Numbered from the stretch's first letter, positions 16,820 through 25,143 are shown. The stretch is 64,000 nt of DNA from G016234445 sp964438865 (GCA_964438865.1 CAYTMI010000005.1:124001-188000); one strand, 5' to 3'. The notes: a model not told the origin generated them from the sequence alone. Numbers and translations are program-made.

Positions 16820-18883
16820 TCAGTTGGGCAGCCGGGTCGGGGTGGGCGTAGGCGTAGACGTGGCCGTGGGCCTTGGCGTCTCAGTGGGGCGGGTGGTAGG
16901 AGTGGCCGTGGGAAGCGGCGTCTCGGTGGGCCGGGGCGTAGACGTGGCCGTGGGCCTTGGCGTCTCAGTGGGGCGGGTGGTAGCAGTGGCCGTGGGAAGC
17001 GGCGTGTCGGTGGGCCTGGGCGTAGGAGTGGCCGTGGGAAGCGGTGTCTCGGTGGGCCTGAGCGTAGGCGTGGCCGTGGGAAGCGGCGTCTCGGTGGGCC
17101 TGGGCGTAGGCGTGGCCGTGGGCCCAGGCGTCTCGCCGGGCCTGAGCGTAGGCGTGGCTGTGGCCGTCGGCGCCTTCGTCGGCACGATGCCAGGGGCAGG
17201 CGTGACGGTCCGCCCTTCCGTAGGTGCGGCTGGGGTTGGCGTAGCAATGGGCGGAACCTCGCCGCCGCCGCCCAGTAACGCTCCCGCCGCCACGATGCCG
17301 ATGCCGATGACCAGAGCGGCCAATGCGACGCCCAGAGGGAGGATGAACTGCCAGGGCGGCCCGCCGCCGGCCGGTCTGGGCTCCGGCGCCGGTCGAGCGG
17401 AGGGACCAGTCTCCGGCATCGGGGGCGCTGCCCACTTCCCGGGCGGGGCGGCCTCGGTTGGTGCGACAACGAGCCACTTCCCGGGCCGCGCGGGCTTACC
17501 GGCGCGCTGCCCCTCTGTGGCCGGTGTTTGCTGCTCGTAACCGCCCAGTGGGTCGCGCTCCGGCGCCAGCAAGCGTTGGGGGGAGCCAACCTCGTCCCAG
17601 AGCCCGGGCTCGCCCGTCTGATGACGGGTTTCGAGGATACGTCCGGCTGACGGTGAGGCCAGGTACCGCTCGACGACGGTATCGAGGTGGCCGGTCTCCA
17701 ATCGACGCAAGAAAGATGGCAGATGATGTCGCGGCACGCAGGCGTAGGCGGTCCGTTGGCGTCCCTGAAGCGCGACAACGGTGAAGTCCCAGGTGGCGAT
17801 AACAGCGCTGGCACTGAAGTCCGGTCGCCGCCACGACTTGAGGACGCCCCCGAAGGTCGGTGAGGTTGGTCGCCAGCCCACCCACGCCCCGTATTCGGCG
17901 GGCGGCTCTTCGATCCCTAAAGGGAGGGAGCCGGCCACGATACGGTCCGCCGTCTCCAGGTCAGCGGCGTCGGTGTCGCCCCCGAGGGCGGCGCGAGCCG
18001 CCTGCCAGGCCAACTCGAGATGCTCCTGGGCCCGAATCGTGGCGCCGCCGCCCTCGCGGGGGAGCAGGGCCTGCCTGCCCTGCTCATAGAGGTTGAAGCC
18101 AAAGGCGCGTCGGCCAACATAGAGGCCATAGCGGCCGTTGGCGGGCACCGGCCGTAGGGAAAGTCGCGGTGGCAGCAGGGCCGCCTCTTCGCCGTTGGCC
18201 GCCGCCGCACAGGCCCGCGCGCTCCCGGCGACGAAGGCCGCGGCGGCGCCAAGGCGTGCCTCGCTCGCGTATTCGCCGCAGAGTTCCAGCCGGCCGGGCC
18301 TGGGGCGCACGAGGATGCCAAGGGAATCGGCCCTGTCCAGGATCAGCATGAGGGCGGGGGCGAAGGTGCGGGCGTAGAGGTCGCAGACGCGGTCGCTCAG
18401 CTCGTCGGGCATAGAGGCGCTCAGGTGGGTGGAGTAGCCCCTGGCCTCGATGCCCTCCGGCAGCAGGCGAAGGAGTTCGTCGCGGCCGTGGGCGGCCCAG
18501 CCCTCCAGGAGGCGGCTGAAGCCGGGCTGGAGCCTTACGGGCGGCGACGCGATCTCCGCGTCGCCGTCGTCGCAGGTGAGGGCGAGCCCACTGGCGCAGC
18601 GATAGGCGTTGTTGTCGCCCGGGTCGAGGCGGCGGCCTGGGACAGGGAGCTCGTGGATGAGTTCGCGGAAGTCGATGGGCTGGCCATCGCGGAGAAGACG
18701 GTACTCGTGCTCCAGGCCGAGGAGAGCGGCGGGGGCGGCCGGCGGGGTGTGCGCGCCGCCCAGGGTCGTGGCGAAGGCGGCGCTGAGGGTCCTGCATCGA
18801 CCGTCGGCAAGGCTTACAGCGAGGCATGAGGCAGTTAGCCTGGACAACCACTCTTCTCGCGTACCTGATGCTTCTCGCACCAC
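16820..18883 (-). CDS. membrane-anchored glutamine-synthetase-fold (GCS/amidoligase-like) protein with Pro-Thr repeat tail
   Basis: 687 residues. The N-terminal half (about 50-400) has features of the GCS/GS carboxylate-amine ligase fold: a metal-type motif LGLEHEYRLL (Glu58, Glu60), DPGDNNAYRCASG, DDGDAEIASPP (Asp107, Glu110), a GYSTHLSAS strand near 150 and RPRPGRLELCGEY. This resembles GCS2/YbdK and Pup-ligase type N-termini; the match is by motif only. A transmembrane helix follows at about 511-538, then about 150 residues of 14-residue Pro/Thr repeats (ETPLPTATPTPRPT). Topology should be enzyme domain inside, repeat stalk outside. The start (GTG 18883 or 18880) lies within the end of the upstream 85-residue gene, indicating translational coupling. 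Function unknown; amide-bond formation is an inference. Confidence 0.68.
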   Translation of the reverse strand: MVREASGTREEWLSRLTASCLAVSLADGRCRTLSAAFATTLGGAHTPPAAPAALLGLEHEYRLLRDGQPIDFRELIHELPVPGRRLDPGDNNAYRCASGLALTCDDGDAEIASPPVRLQPGFSRLLEGWAAHGRDELLRLLPEGIEARGYSTHLSASMPDELSDRVCDLYARTFAPALMLILDRADSLGILVRPRPGRLELCGEYASEARLGAAAAFVAGSARACAAAANGEEAALLPPRLSLRPVPANGRYGLYVGRRAFGFNLYEQGRQALLPREGGGATIRAQEHLELAWQAARAALGGDTDAADLETADRIVAGSLPLGIEEPPAEYGAWVGWRPTSPTFGGVLKSWRRPDFSASAVIATWDFTVVALQGRQRTAYACVPRHHLPSFLRRLETGHLDTVVERYLASPSAGRILETRHQTGEPGLWDEVGSPQRLLAPERDPLGGYEQQTPATEGQRAGKPARPGKWLVVAPTEAAPPGKWAAPPMPETGPSARPAPEPRPAGGGPPWQFILPLGVALAALVIGIGIVAAGALLGGGGEVPPIATPTPAAPTEGRTVTPAPGIVPTKAPTATATPTLRPGETPGPTATPTPRPTETPLPTATPTLRPTETPLPTATPTPRPTDTPLPTATATTRPTETPRPTATSTPRPTETPLPTATPTTRPTETPRPTATSTPTPTPTRLPN
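16838..17180. repeat. 42-bp coding minisatellite (Pro-Thr repeats)
   Basis: About eight diverged units of 42 bp, each encoding 14 residues of the PTATPTPRPTETPL type at the C-terminus of the membrane-anchored GS-fold protein. Units differ by point changes and by exchange of short motifs. Such repeats often vary in number between strains and form extended, possibly glycosylated stalks outside the cell. Confidence 0.8.
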
Positions 18884-19092
18884 GCCCCTTTGGTGACATT
18901 GAGTCCCTTGAGCGGATCGCTGGCATCGGACCCGCCGGGTTCAACCTCCTTGAGGGTCGAAACGGCGGTAGGCTCCGAGTCCGCGCCGCCTTCGCCGCCG
19001 GCCTCCCTGTTATCGGAATTGGACTTGGTACCCTTGACGGTTGTCCCTCTCTGGGAGGCCTCTTCCTCTGCCGTGGTTGCTTTCTCGCCCAT
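18835..19092 (-). CDS. small hydrophilic 85-residue protein coupled to the GS-fold gene
   Basis: 85 residues with a strong ribosome site (AGAGGGGGAG ending about 7 bases before ATG). No gene lies opposite it, and its codons have the third-position bias of real genes. The protein is highly polar, rich in Gly, Glu, Ser and Lys, without hydrophobic core, and ends in a distinct segment with two Cys (WCEKHQ ... SGCPG). The last 49 bp overlap the start of the GS-fold gene. Small disordered proteins beside GS-fold ligases are known as ligation substrates (Pup with PafA) or modified peptides, so a substrate role is possible. I know no named family. Confidence 0.6.
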   Translation of the reverse strand: MGEKATTAEEEASQRGTTVKGTKSNSDNREAGGEGGADSEPTAVSTLKEVEPGGSDASDPLKGLNVTKGAWCEKHQVREKSGCPG

Positions 19093-19145
19093 GGCGTTCT
19101 CCCCCTCTTGTCTGGTGATTCGTCACTGGGACAGTACACCCGGTG

Positions 19146-19628
19146 TCAAGCCTCTCCTCCTTCCTGCCCAACCCTCCACGGCCAGTAGCTGAGGCGGTCC
19201 GTCGGGTCCCACGGCCCCACGATCAGCCCCGGCCGGATGATCAGCGTCCTCCCCGTCAGCGCTGGCTCGACCTCCCGTTCGCAGGGTGCCTTCAGCGACC
19301 CGTAGTTCGCCCCCACGTCCTCCGAAGCCGGGTCGCCCAGCGTCCCGAGCGGCGCCGATTCGTCCATGCCCGGCTCCGAAAGCGCCGCATAAACCGAAAT
19401 CGTCGAGATGAACGTGTAGTGCGCGGGCGCTTCTGAGAGCGCCCGCGCCGATGCCCGCGCCACCCGCGGCAGATACCCGGACGTGTCAATGACCGCGTCC
19501 CAGGTGCGCCCGGCCAGTCGCCCGAGGTCGCTCGCGCGGTCGCCGTGGCCCTCCTCGACACCCGGGAACAGCCCGGGGTTGGAGTGCCCGCCGTTGAACA
19601 ACGTCACCTCGTGCCCACGCGCCAACAC
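19146..19628 (-). pseudogene. NAD-dependent epimerase/dehydratase remnant
   Basis: About 160 residues of an extended short-chain dehydrogenase/epimerase: LARGHEVTLFN, FPGVEEGHGDR, WDAVIDTSGYLPR, YTFISTISVYA, the Tyr-containing NYGSLKAPCE and LIIRPGLIVGPWDPTDR. The first beta strand and its glycine-rich NAD-binding loop are missing: the sequence is joined abruptly at about 19628 to a fragment of another gene in the opposite orientation. The C-terminus stops after YWPWRV, where a full protein would continue for over 100 residues. Both ends missing means it is almost certainly non-functional. Confidence 0.75.
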
Positions 19629-19747
19629 CGTCGATGTCGAAGGCGAAGGGCCGCTCCCGCCGCTCCCCGGCGATGGCGCTGCGCTCGTCGCCGTCATGTC
19701 CTTCGCCGTCTCCCGCGGGTTCGGGGCACAGCATCCCCTGATCGCCC
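19628..19747 (+). pseudogene. duplicated 120-bp fragment of the gene at 60812-61234
   Basis: This block reads, on the plus strand, TVDVEGEGPLPPLPGDGAA, then LVAVMSFAVSRGFGAQHPLI. It matches codons 4-43 of the intact minus-strand gene at 60812-61234; by hand alignment about 7 of 120 bases differ. It has no start of its own and runs into low-complexity sequence and a stop after HPLIA. It is a recent partial duplication forming the breakpoint of the epimerase remnant. Confidence 0.8.
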
Positions 19748-19795
19748 CCGATCCCTGATCCCTGATCCCCGCCACCCCCCCGCCCCGGGGCCGGA

Positions 19796-20086
19796 TCACG
19801 GGTCGCGGAAGATGTCGTGGCTGCCAATGCGCCGCCAGACGATGTGCGGGTCTCCGGGGTGTCGTTCAGGGCCGCGCTCAAAGGTGGCTCGACCATCTGG
19901 GGCCCACGTCAGTTCGAACACGCCCACGCGCCCGGAGATCCCCTTCAGCCGATGGCCAGGGCGACGCGTGCGGTTGCCGAGGTCGTCGACAAACTCCTCG
20001 ACGGCGCGCAAGAACTCAGCCTGCTGCGCTGGCGTCAGGCCCTGAAAGTCTCGCCAGAACCTCGCGGTCCACTCCTACGTCGGCAC
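19796..20086 (-). pseudogene. RelE/ParE-type toxin gene with premature stop
   Basis: The frame starts at GTG 20086, 6 bp after the AbrB-like stop, reads Val-Pro-Thr, then meets TAG (20075-20077), and continues openly for 92 codons: EWTARFWRDFQGLTPAQQAE, VGVFELTWAPDGRATFERG, HIVWRRIGSHDIF. This is the pattern of RelE/HigB-like toxins found after AbrB-type antitoxins. The stop at codon 4 should abolish the normal product. Re-initiation at an internal TTG (20011) would give a 71-residue truncated protein lacking the first helices. Confidence 0.6.
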
Positions 20087-20092
20087 CCAGGG

Positions 20093-20479
20093 CTACTTCG
20101 GACGCGACAACGCTTCGAGCGCTGAAAGGAACGCCTCCGAGCTTAGGAAGACCTCGCCCCGGCCAGCACGGATGTCCTCGTCGGCTTCTCGTTCGCCCTT
20201 CTGCCAGGCTTCGGTCCAGTACCACCACTGCTGTGGGTCGCGGCCTTCGTGTACCGGACGTAGGACGAGCCCGTCGAAGGTGACCTCCATTTGGATCTCG
20301 CCTCCCGGCTCCAAGGCCATGAGCCGCCGGACGGAGGCCGGGATGGTCACGGCGCCATCGCGGCGCACCGACGCAGTGAACGTCGGACCTCGCGAGGGCG
20401 TCCGTTCCGCGGGTGGGGTGGGCCGGTTCGCGCGTGGAGATTCAGTCCGCCGCGGTGGGTTCGGTTTGCGGATGGCCAT
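20093..20479 (-). CDS. AbrB/MazE-type antitoxin
   Basis: 128 residues. After a basic, Pro-rich N-terminal extension of about 32 residues comes a swapped-hairpin AbrB domain (FTASVRRDGAVTIPASVRRL, then MALEPGGEIQMEV), which binds DNA. The C-terminal part (WQKGEREADEDIRAGRGEVF) is the usual toxin-neutralising tail. It is followed directly by a broken toxin gene and preceded, 23 bp upstream on the same strand, by the radical SAM gene. It may persist as an orphan antitoxin or regulator. Confidence 0.82.
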   Translation of the reverse strand: MAIRKPNPPRRTESPRANRPTPPAERTPSRGPTFTASVRRDGAVTIPASVRRLMALEPGGEIQMEVTFDGLVLRPVHEGRDPQQWWYWTEAWQKGEREADEDIRAGRGEVFLSSEAFLSALEALSRPK

Positions 20480-20502
20480 GGTCGACGCTCCTCATGGCCA
20501 GT

Positions 20503-22410
20503 TTACGCCAGCTCCAGGACCTCGCCTTCGTAGCGCTTGGCCCCGCGGCGCATCTCCACGAGCTTGCCCAGCTTGACCACGCAATCGCCGACGCCCTTCG
20601 TCCCCGTGAGCGCGTCGAAGCTTTGCATGCCACAGACGTTGCAGGATCCGTGATGGCAGTCGGGCACGGTATCGGTCGAATGGACGTCGCGCCATTGGCC
20701 GCGGAGGTAGCTCTTCGTGACACCGCAGTCGATGTGGTCCCAGGGCAGCGGTTCGTGGGTGTCCCATTCGCGGTGGGCATACCATTCCGGGTCGACCCCG
20801 GCCGTGACGAAGGCCTGTTCCCAGACGGCGGGTTTGAAGTATTCGCTCCAGGCGTCGAACTTGGCGCCCTGCCGCCAGGCTTCGTGGATAACCGGGGCCA
20901 CCCGGCGGTCGCCACGGCTGAGCACGGCTTCGAGGAAGCTATCGCGGGGGTCGTTCCAACTGAATTCGAGGCCGGATGAGCGGCAGGCGTCGCGGAGGAA
21001 GGAGTGCTTCGGCGCGAGTTCGGCGGCCGTGTCCTGGCGTGCCCACTGGAAGGGCGTGTGCGGCTTCGGGACGAGGTTGCTGGTGCTGACCCGGACCCGC
21101 GCGCGGCCTCCCATGTGCCGGCGGCCGATCGCTTTCACCTTCTGTCCCATCTCCACGATCCCGGCGACGTCGTCCATCGTCTCGGTGGGGAGCCCGACCA
21201 TGAAGTACATCTTGATGCCCGTCCAGCCGCGGGCGAAGGCGTTTTCGGCGGCGGCGAGGAGGTCCGCTTCGCTGACGAGCTTGTTGATGGCGTTGCGGAG
21301 ACGCTGGCTGCCGGCTTCGGGCGCGAGGGTAAGGGTGTGCTTCTTGCCCTTGGCGACGGCGTCGGCGATGTCCACCGAGAAGGCGTCGACGCGGGTGCTG
21401 GGGATGCCGACCTTGAGGTTCGGGAAGGTGGAGGTCAGGCGGTTGATGATGGGGACGATCTCGCTGTGGTCAGTGGTGCTGAGGGAGAGCAGGGAGAGTT
21501 CGTCATAGCCGGTGTTCCGCATCAGGTCGCGGGCCGCCTGGACGACTTCTTCGGGCGGCCGTTCGCGGGTCGGGCGATAGATCATCCCTGCCTGGCAGAA
21601 GCGGCAGCCCTGGGTGCAGCCGCGCTGGATTTCGACCGCAGCGCGGTCGTGGATGGTCTGGAGGAACGGGATGATCGGCTTCACCAGGGGGGCCGGGAGG
21701 GTTTCGAGGATGCGCCGGTGGATGACGGTGGGCGCGCCCGGGACGGTCGGTTCGAGCGCGGCGAAGTGGCCGTCAGTGTCGTACCGCGGTTCGTAGAACG
21801 AGGGCACGTAGACGCCCGGCACCCCCAGCAGATCGCGGAGGCGGGCAGCGCGGGGAGTGCCGGCGCGCTTCCAATCACGGACGAGGGCGGCCAGTTCCAC
21901 GACCGCTTCTTCGCCTTCCCCGAGCACGAACGCATCGATGAACGGCGCGAGCGGCTCGGGGTTGAAGGCGCCGCTGCCGCCGCAGATGACCAGCGGGTGA
22001 TCCTCGCCGCGTTCGCGGGCCCAGACGGGGATGCCGCCCAGGTCGAGGACGTTGAGGACGTTCGTGTAGGTCAGTTCGTACTGGAGGGTGAAGCCGACGA
22101 CGTCGAATTCGCGCAGGGGGCGGCGGTTTTCCAGGCTCCAGAGAGGCACGGATTCGCGGCGGACCTCCGCTTCCATGTCTTCCCACGGGGCGAAGACTCG
22201 TTCGCAGAGGACATCGGGCTGCTTGTTGAGGATGTCGTAGAGGATGCCGAGCCCCATGTTCGACATGCCGATGTCGTACGAATCGGGGAACGAAAGGGCG
22301 ATGCGGACGGCGGTGGAGTCCCAGTCCTTCGTGATGCTGTTCCATTCGCCGCCGGTGTAGCGGGCGGGCTTGGAAACGCGCGTGAGGAGTTGGTCGACGG
22401 TCGCGGTCAA
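20503..22410 (-). CDS. B12-binding-domain radical SAM protein, TIGR03960-like
   Basis: 635 residues. The N-terminus (VSKPARYTGGEWNSITKDWD) and SFPDSYDIGMSNMGLGILYD are signatures of the TIGR03960 family; a cobalamin-binding-like Rossmann part precedes the radical SAM barrel with the cluster motif RGCTQGCRFCQAG (Cys-x3-Cys-x2-Cys). A C-terminal segment has further Cys (DCHHGSCNVCGMQ). The reaction is unknown; relatives are often near ribosomal and tRNA-modification genes. TTG 22410 is chosen for its GGAAGGAG site; ATG 22455 is the next candidate. Confidence 0.88.
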   Translation of the reverse strand: MTATVDQLLTRVSKPARYTGGEWNSITKDWDSTAVRIALSFPDSYDIGMSNMGLGILYDILNKQPDVLCERVFAPWEDMEAEVRRESVPLWSLENRRPLREFDVVGFTLQYELTYTNVLNVLDLGGIPVWARERGEDHPLVICGGSGAFNPEPLAPFIDAFVLGEGEEAVVELAALVRDWKRAGTPRAARLRDLLGVPGVYVPSFYEPRYDTDGHFAALEPTVPGAPTVIHRRILETLPAPLVKPIIPFLQTIHDRAAVEIQRGCTQGCRFCQAGMIYRPTRERPPEEVVQAARDLMRNTGYDELSLLSLSTTDHSEIVPIINRLTSTFPNLKVGIPSTRVDAFSVDIADAVAKGKKHTLTLAPEAGSQRLRNAINKLVSEADLLAAAENAFARGWTGIKMYFMVGLPTETMDDVAGIVEMGQKVKAIGRRHMGGRARVRVSTSNLVPKPHTPFQWARQDTAAELAPKHSFLRDACRSSGLEFSWNDPRDSFLEAVLSRGDRRVAPVIHEAWRQGAKFDAWSEYFKPAVWEQAFVTAGVDPEWYAHREWDTHEPLPWDHIDCGVTKSYLRGQWRDVHSTDTVPDCHHGSCNVCGMQSFDALTGTKGVGDCVVKLGKLVEMRRGAKRYEGEVLELA

Positions 22411-22511
22411 GGGTGGCTCCTTCCCGGCAGGCTCCTGGCCGGCAGGGGCGTCCATCCATGATAGAACACGGGCTCGGAGAATGACCTCCCACCATGACCT
22501 CGGTGCCAGGA

Positions 22512-22931
22512 TCAACCCGTACGGCGGCGGAGGGCGTCGATGCGGAGAACTCGCCCGGTGTGAGGGTGGCGGAACTTCCACCACAGCCATCCGTTGACGT
22601 TGTAGTTCATCAGGTCCATCCCAGCGGCAGACGGGGTGTCGAACAATCGCCCGTTCACCCGGACGCTGTGGTCGGGAAGCAGAACACCTTCGTAGCGTTG
22701 GCCCTTCACCTGGGCGAACACGGCGATGTCCCGGTGCATCCATTCCTGATCGGTTTGCTGGCTATGCGTCGATGAGACTGGCGGCGGCGCCGGAGCTTCT
22801 CGCTGCACCGCCTGCTCCTCGCTAAGCAAGTCGCGAGCGACGTCAACGAGTCTCCGTCGGAGATCGGCTCTGTCTTCGGGGACATAGGCTAGGGCCTCGA
22901 GTATCGCGCGTGCCGACTCTGTGGAAGTCAT
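22512..22931 (-). CDS. RAMA-like domain protein
   Basis: 139 residues. The N-terminal half is helical and charged (RAILEALAYVPEDRADLRRR). The C-terminal half has GQRYEGVLLPDHSVRVNG, then LFDTPSAAGMDLMNYNVNGW, WWKF, which fits the RAMA domain (restriction-enzyme adenine methylase associated), thought to bind modified or unmodified DNA in bacterial conflict systems. No methylase is adjacent here. ATG 22931 with AAGGAG upstream. It is preceded by a promoter framed by a long inverted repeat, so it is probably regulated, perhaps by itself. Confidence 0.6.
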   Translation of the reverse strand: MTSTESARAILEALAYVPEDRADLRRRLVDVARDLLSEEQAVQREAPAPPPVSSTHSQQTDQEWMHRDIAVFAQVKGQRYEGVLLPDHSVRVNGRLFDTPSAAGMDLMNYNVNGWLWWKFRHPHTGRVLRIDALRRRTG

Positions 22932-22964
22932 AGGAGCGAACTCCTTCTGGGTGAGTTGCTTCAC

Positions 22965-23011
22965 AGTCTACTCCCAAGTAACTCCGTAGGTCAACAGAGT
23001 TACTTTGGAGT
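22965..23011 (-). promoter_or_regulatory. promoter within a 15-bp inverted-repeat operator
   Basis: Reading the minus strand, TTGACC (22989-22994) and TAGACT (22965-22970) are spaced 18 bp and point at the RAMA-like gene. The arms ACTCCCAAGTAACTC (22970-22984) and its complement at 22997-23011 match at 14 of 15 positions around a 12-bp centre that contains the -35. A dimeric repressor bound here would block RNA polymerase. Confidence 0.65.
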
Positions 23012-23130
23012 CGCTCTCGACCCACGGTCTGGGCGGTTGAGGGCCATCCGTCCGGGCGCCGCGCTTGCACGCGGGGAGGAGGCTCGCTCACGCTCGCCGC
23101 CCGCACCCCGCGGGTGGTAGCGTTGCCGCG

Positions 23131-23802
23131 ATGAAGGTGGACGCGGTCATCGTTGCGGCGGGGACGTCGACGCGGTTCGGGGAGCAGGACAAGCTGCTCG
23201 CGGACCTGTGCGGGCGGCCGGTGGTCGCGTGGTCGCTGGCGGCATACGAGGCGGCGGAGTGCGTCGAACGGGTCGTCTTCGTGGTGGCGGCCGGACGCGT
23301 GGCGGAGATGGAGACGGTGGCCCGAGCCTGGGCGCCGGCAAAGCTGACCGCGGTCGTTGGCGGTGGCGATCGGCGGCGTGACAGCGTCGAGGCCGGGCTG
23401 CGGGCTTGCCGCTCCCGCTACGTAGCGATCCACGATGGCGCGCGTCCGCTGGTGACGGGTGAACTGATCGCGCGCGTGGTGGCGACGGCGGACGGCAAGC
23501 CGGGGGCGATCGCCGCCGTCCCCGTGACCGACACCATCAAGGTCGTCCGGCATGGCCTGGTGGTGGGCCACCCAGACCGGGCGAACCTGTGGGCGGCGCA
23601 GACCCCACAGGTGGTGCTGCGCCAGGCATGGCTCGACGCCGCAGCCGCGAGCGACGGCGACGAAACGGACGACGCGGCGATGCTGGCACGATTCGGCCTT
23701 GATCTCGCGGTGGCCGTGGGCGACCCGGAGAACCTGAAGATCACGCGCCCGGCCGACCTCGATGTCGCCCGGCAGATCCTCGCCGCGAGGGAGGAGCGAT
23801 GA
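23131..23802 (+). CDS. ispD: 2-C-methyl-D-erythritol 4-phosphate cytidylyltransferase
   Basis: 223 residues, the usual IspD length. It transfers CMP from CTP to methylerythritol phosphate in the non-mevalonate isoprenoid pathway. Motifs: nucleotide-binding loop VIVAAGTSTRFGEQDK, VVGGGDRRRDSVEAGL, the catalytic AIHDGARPLV and PVTDTIK. The C-terminal ETDDAAMLARFG and ENLKITRPADL segments are typical. ATG 23131 gives the right N-terminus; TAGCGT lies 7 bp upstream, so the mRNA may be leaderless. Its stop overlaps the ispF start. Confidence 0.95.
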   Translation: MKVDAVIVAAGTSTRFGEQDKLLADLCGRPVVAWSLAAYEAAECVERVVFVVAAGRVAEMETVARAWAPAKLTAVVGGGDRRRDSVEAGLRACRSRYVAIHDGARPLVTGELIARVVATADGKPGAIAAVPVTDTIKVVRHGLVVGHPDRANLWAAQTPQVVLRQAWLDAAAASDGDETDDAAMLARFGLDLAVAVGDPENLKITRPADLDVARQILAAREER

Positions 23803-24278
23803 GCTTTCGTGTCGGCATCGGCGAGGACATCCACCGGATCGACGACGCCCGGACGCTGGTGCTGGGCGGCGTCATCATCGAAGAGGGCCCCGGGCTGGCC
23901 GGCCACAGCGACGCTGACGTCCTCCTCCACGCGATCACCGATGCGGTCCTTGGCGCAGCGGCGCTGGGCGACATCGGCCACTACTTCCCGCCGGGCGACC
24001 CCCGCTACGCCCACGCCGACAGCGCCGACTTCCTCCGCCTCGCCCTGAGGCTTGCGCGGGAGGCGGGCTGGGAGGTCGCGAACATCGATGCGACGGTGCG
24101 GACCGAGCGCCCGAAACTCGCCCCCTACATCCAGCACATGCGCGAACGCATCGCCGAGATCGCGGGGGTTGAAGTGGGCCAGGTCAGCGTGAAGGCGAAG
24201 ACCGCCGAGGGGCTGGACGCAGTGGGGCGCCGGGACGCGATGGCCGCGACGGCGGTGGTGTTGCTGGAGGCGCCGTAG
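23799..24278 (+). CDS. ispF: 2-C-methyl-D-erythritol 2,4-cyclodiphosphate synthase
   Basis: 159 residues, full family length. It catalyses the cyclisation step after IspD and IspE, releasing CMP. The metal motif is GEDIHRI (Asp10, His12) with His in GHSDADVLLHAITDA; GDIGHYFPP, the Ala/Thr KAKTAEGLDAVGR loop and the trimer core are all present. ATGA overlap with ispD indicates translational coupling; ispE is not in this window. Confidence 0.96.
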   Translation: MSFRVGIGEDIHRIDDARTLVLGGVIIEEGPGLAGHSDADVLLHAITDAVLGAAALGDIGHYFPPGDPRYAHADSADFLRLALRLAREAGWEVANIDATVRTERPKLAPYIQHMRERIAEIAGVEVGQVSVKAKTAEGLDAVGRRDAMAATAVVLLEAP

Positions 24279-24308
24279 CGGCGCATCGAACTGCGCTACA
24301 CTGGGACG

Positions 24309-25079
24309 ATGGCTTTCACAGTTGCCGACTTCGAAGATCTTGTCCGTTTGCTCGGGGAGCAGCCTGAGTGGCGTGCCCGTCTTCGGCCCCTCATCCTGGG
24401 CGCCGAATGGGAGGGCGTGCCCTCACGCCTGGACCGCATAGAGGCTGTCCTGGAACGGATCGCCGACCGGCAGGACGGCACCGAACGGGAGATCGGCGCC
24501 CTGACTCAGCGCATGGACGCCCTCACCGAGCGCATGGACGCGCTCACCGAGCGGGTAGACGCACTGGCCCAGCGGGTAGACGCGCTGACTGAGGAAGTCC
24601 GCCAACTGGTCGAGGTGACAAAGCAGCTAACCATACGCATGGACCGCATGGACGGCCGGCTTGGCAACCTCGAAGGGAGCGCGCTCGAGCAGAGGTATCG
24701 CAACCAGTGCCGCAGTTGGTTCGCTGACTGGGTGCGAGGGGCGGAGGTGGTATCTCCGGTTGACCTCGAAGCCGTTGCCGCCGCCGTCGAGGCCGGAACC
24801 ATCACCGCGGCCGAGGCCCGGGCGCTGCGCGACCTTGACCTGCTCGTGCAGGGCCGGGACGCGGCGGGCGGCGATGGCACGCTGCTGCTCATCGCCGTGG
24901 AGCTGTCGCACACCATCAACGTCGAGGACATCGATCGCGCGTCGGAGCGGGCGATGACGCTGCGGCGGGCGGGTTATGCCGCTCGGGCACTGGCCGGTGG
25001 GTACAGAGTGGCCCCGGATGCCGAAAAGCGGGCCGCCGCCGACGGCGTGATCATCGACCTCCATCGCATCCCTGCCTGA
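24309..25079 (+). CDS. coiled-coil protein of DUF3782 type
   Basis: 256 residues. A central coiled coil (about 55-115) is built of near-identical heptads (RMDALTERMDALTERVDAL), followed by a domain of about 130 residues with a possible restriction-endonuclease-like core (DLDLLVQGRD ... LLLIAVELSHTIN). Proteins of this DUF3782/PD-(D/E)XK-like type are common in Chloroflexota and cyanobacteria, and their role is unknown. TACACT lies 6 bp before ATG 24309, indicating a leaderless transcript separate from ispDF. Confidence 0.72.
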   Translation: MAFTVADFEDLVRLLGEQPEWRARLRPLILGAEWEGVPSRLDRIEAVLERIADRQDGTEREIGALTQRMDALTERMDALTERVDALAQRVDALTEEVRQLVEVTKQLTIRMDRMDGRLGNLEGSALEQRYRNQCRSWFADWVRGAEVVSPVDLEAVAAAVEAGTITAAEARALRDLDLLVQGRDAAGGDGTLLLIAVELSHTINVEDIDRASERAMTLRRAGYAARALAGGYRVAPDAEKRAAADGVIIDLHRIPA

Positions 25080-25143
25080 GCGGGCGCGGCAGCGGACGGT
25101 TTCGCGTTACACTTTCGCACCATCCCCGGCGGAGCGACCTACC

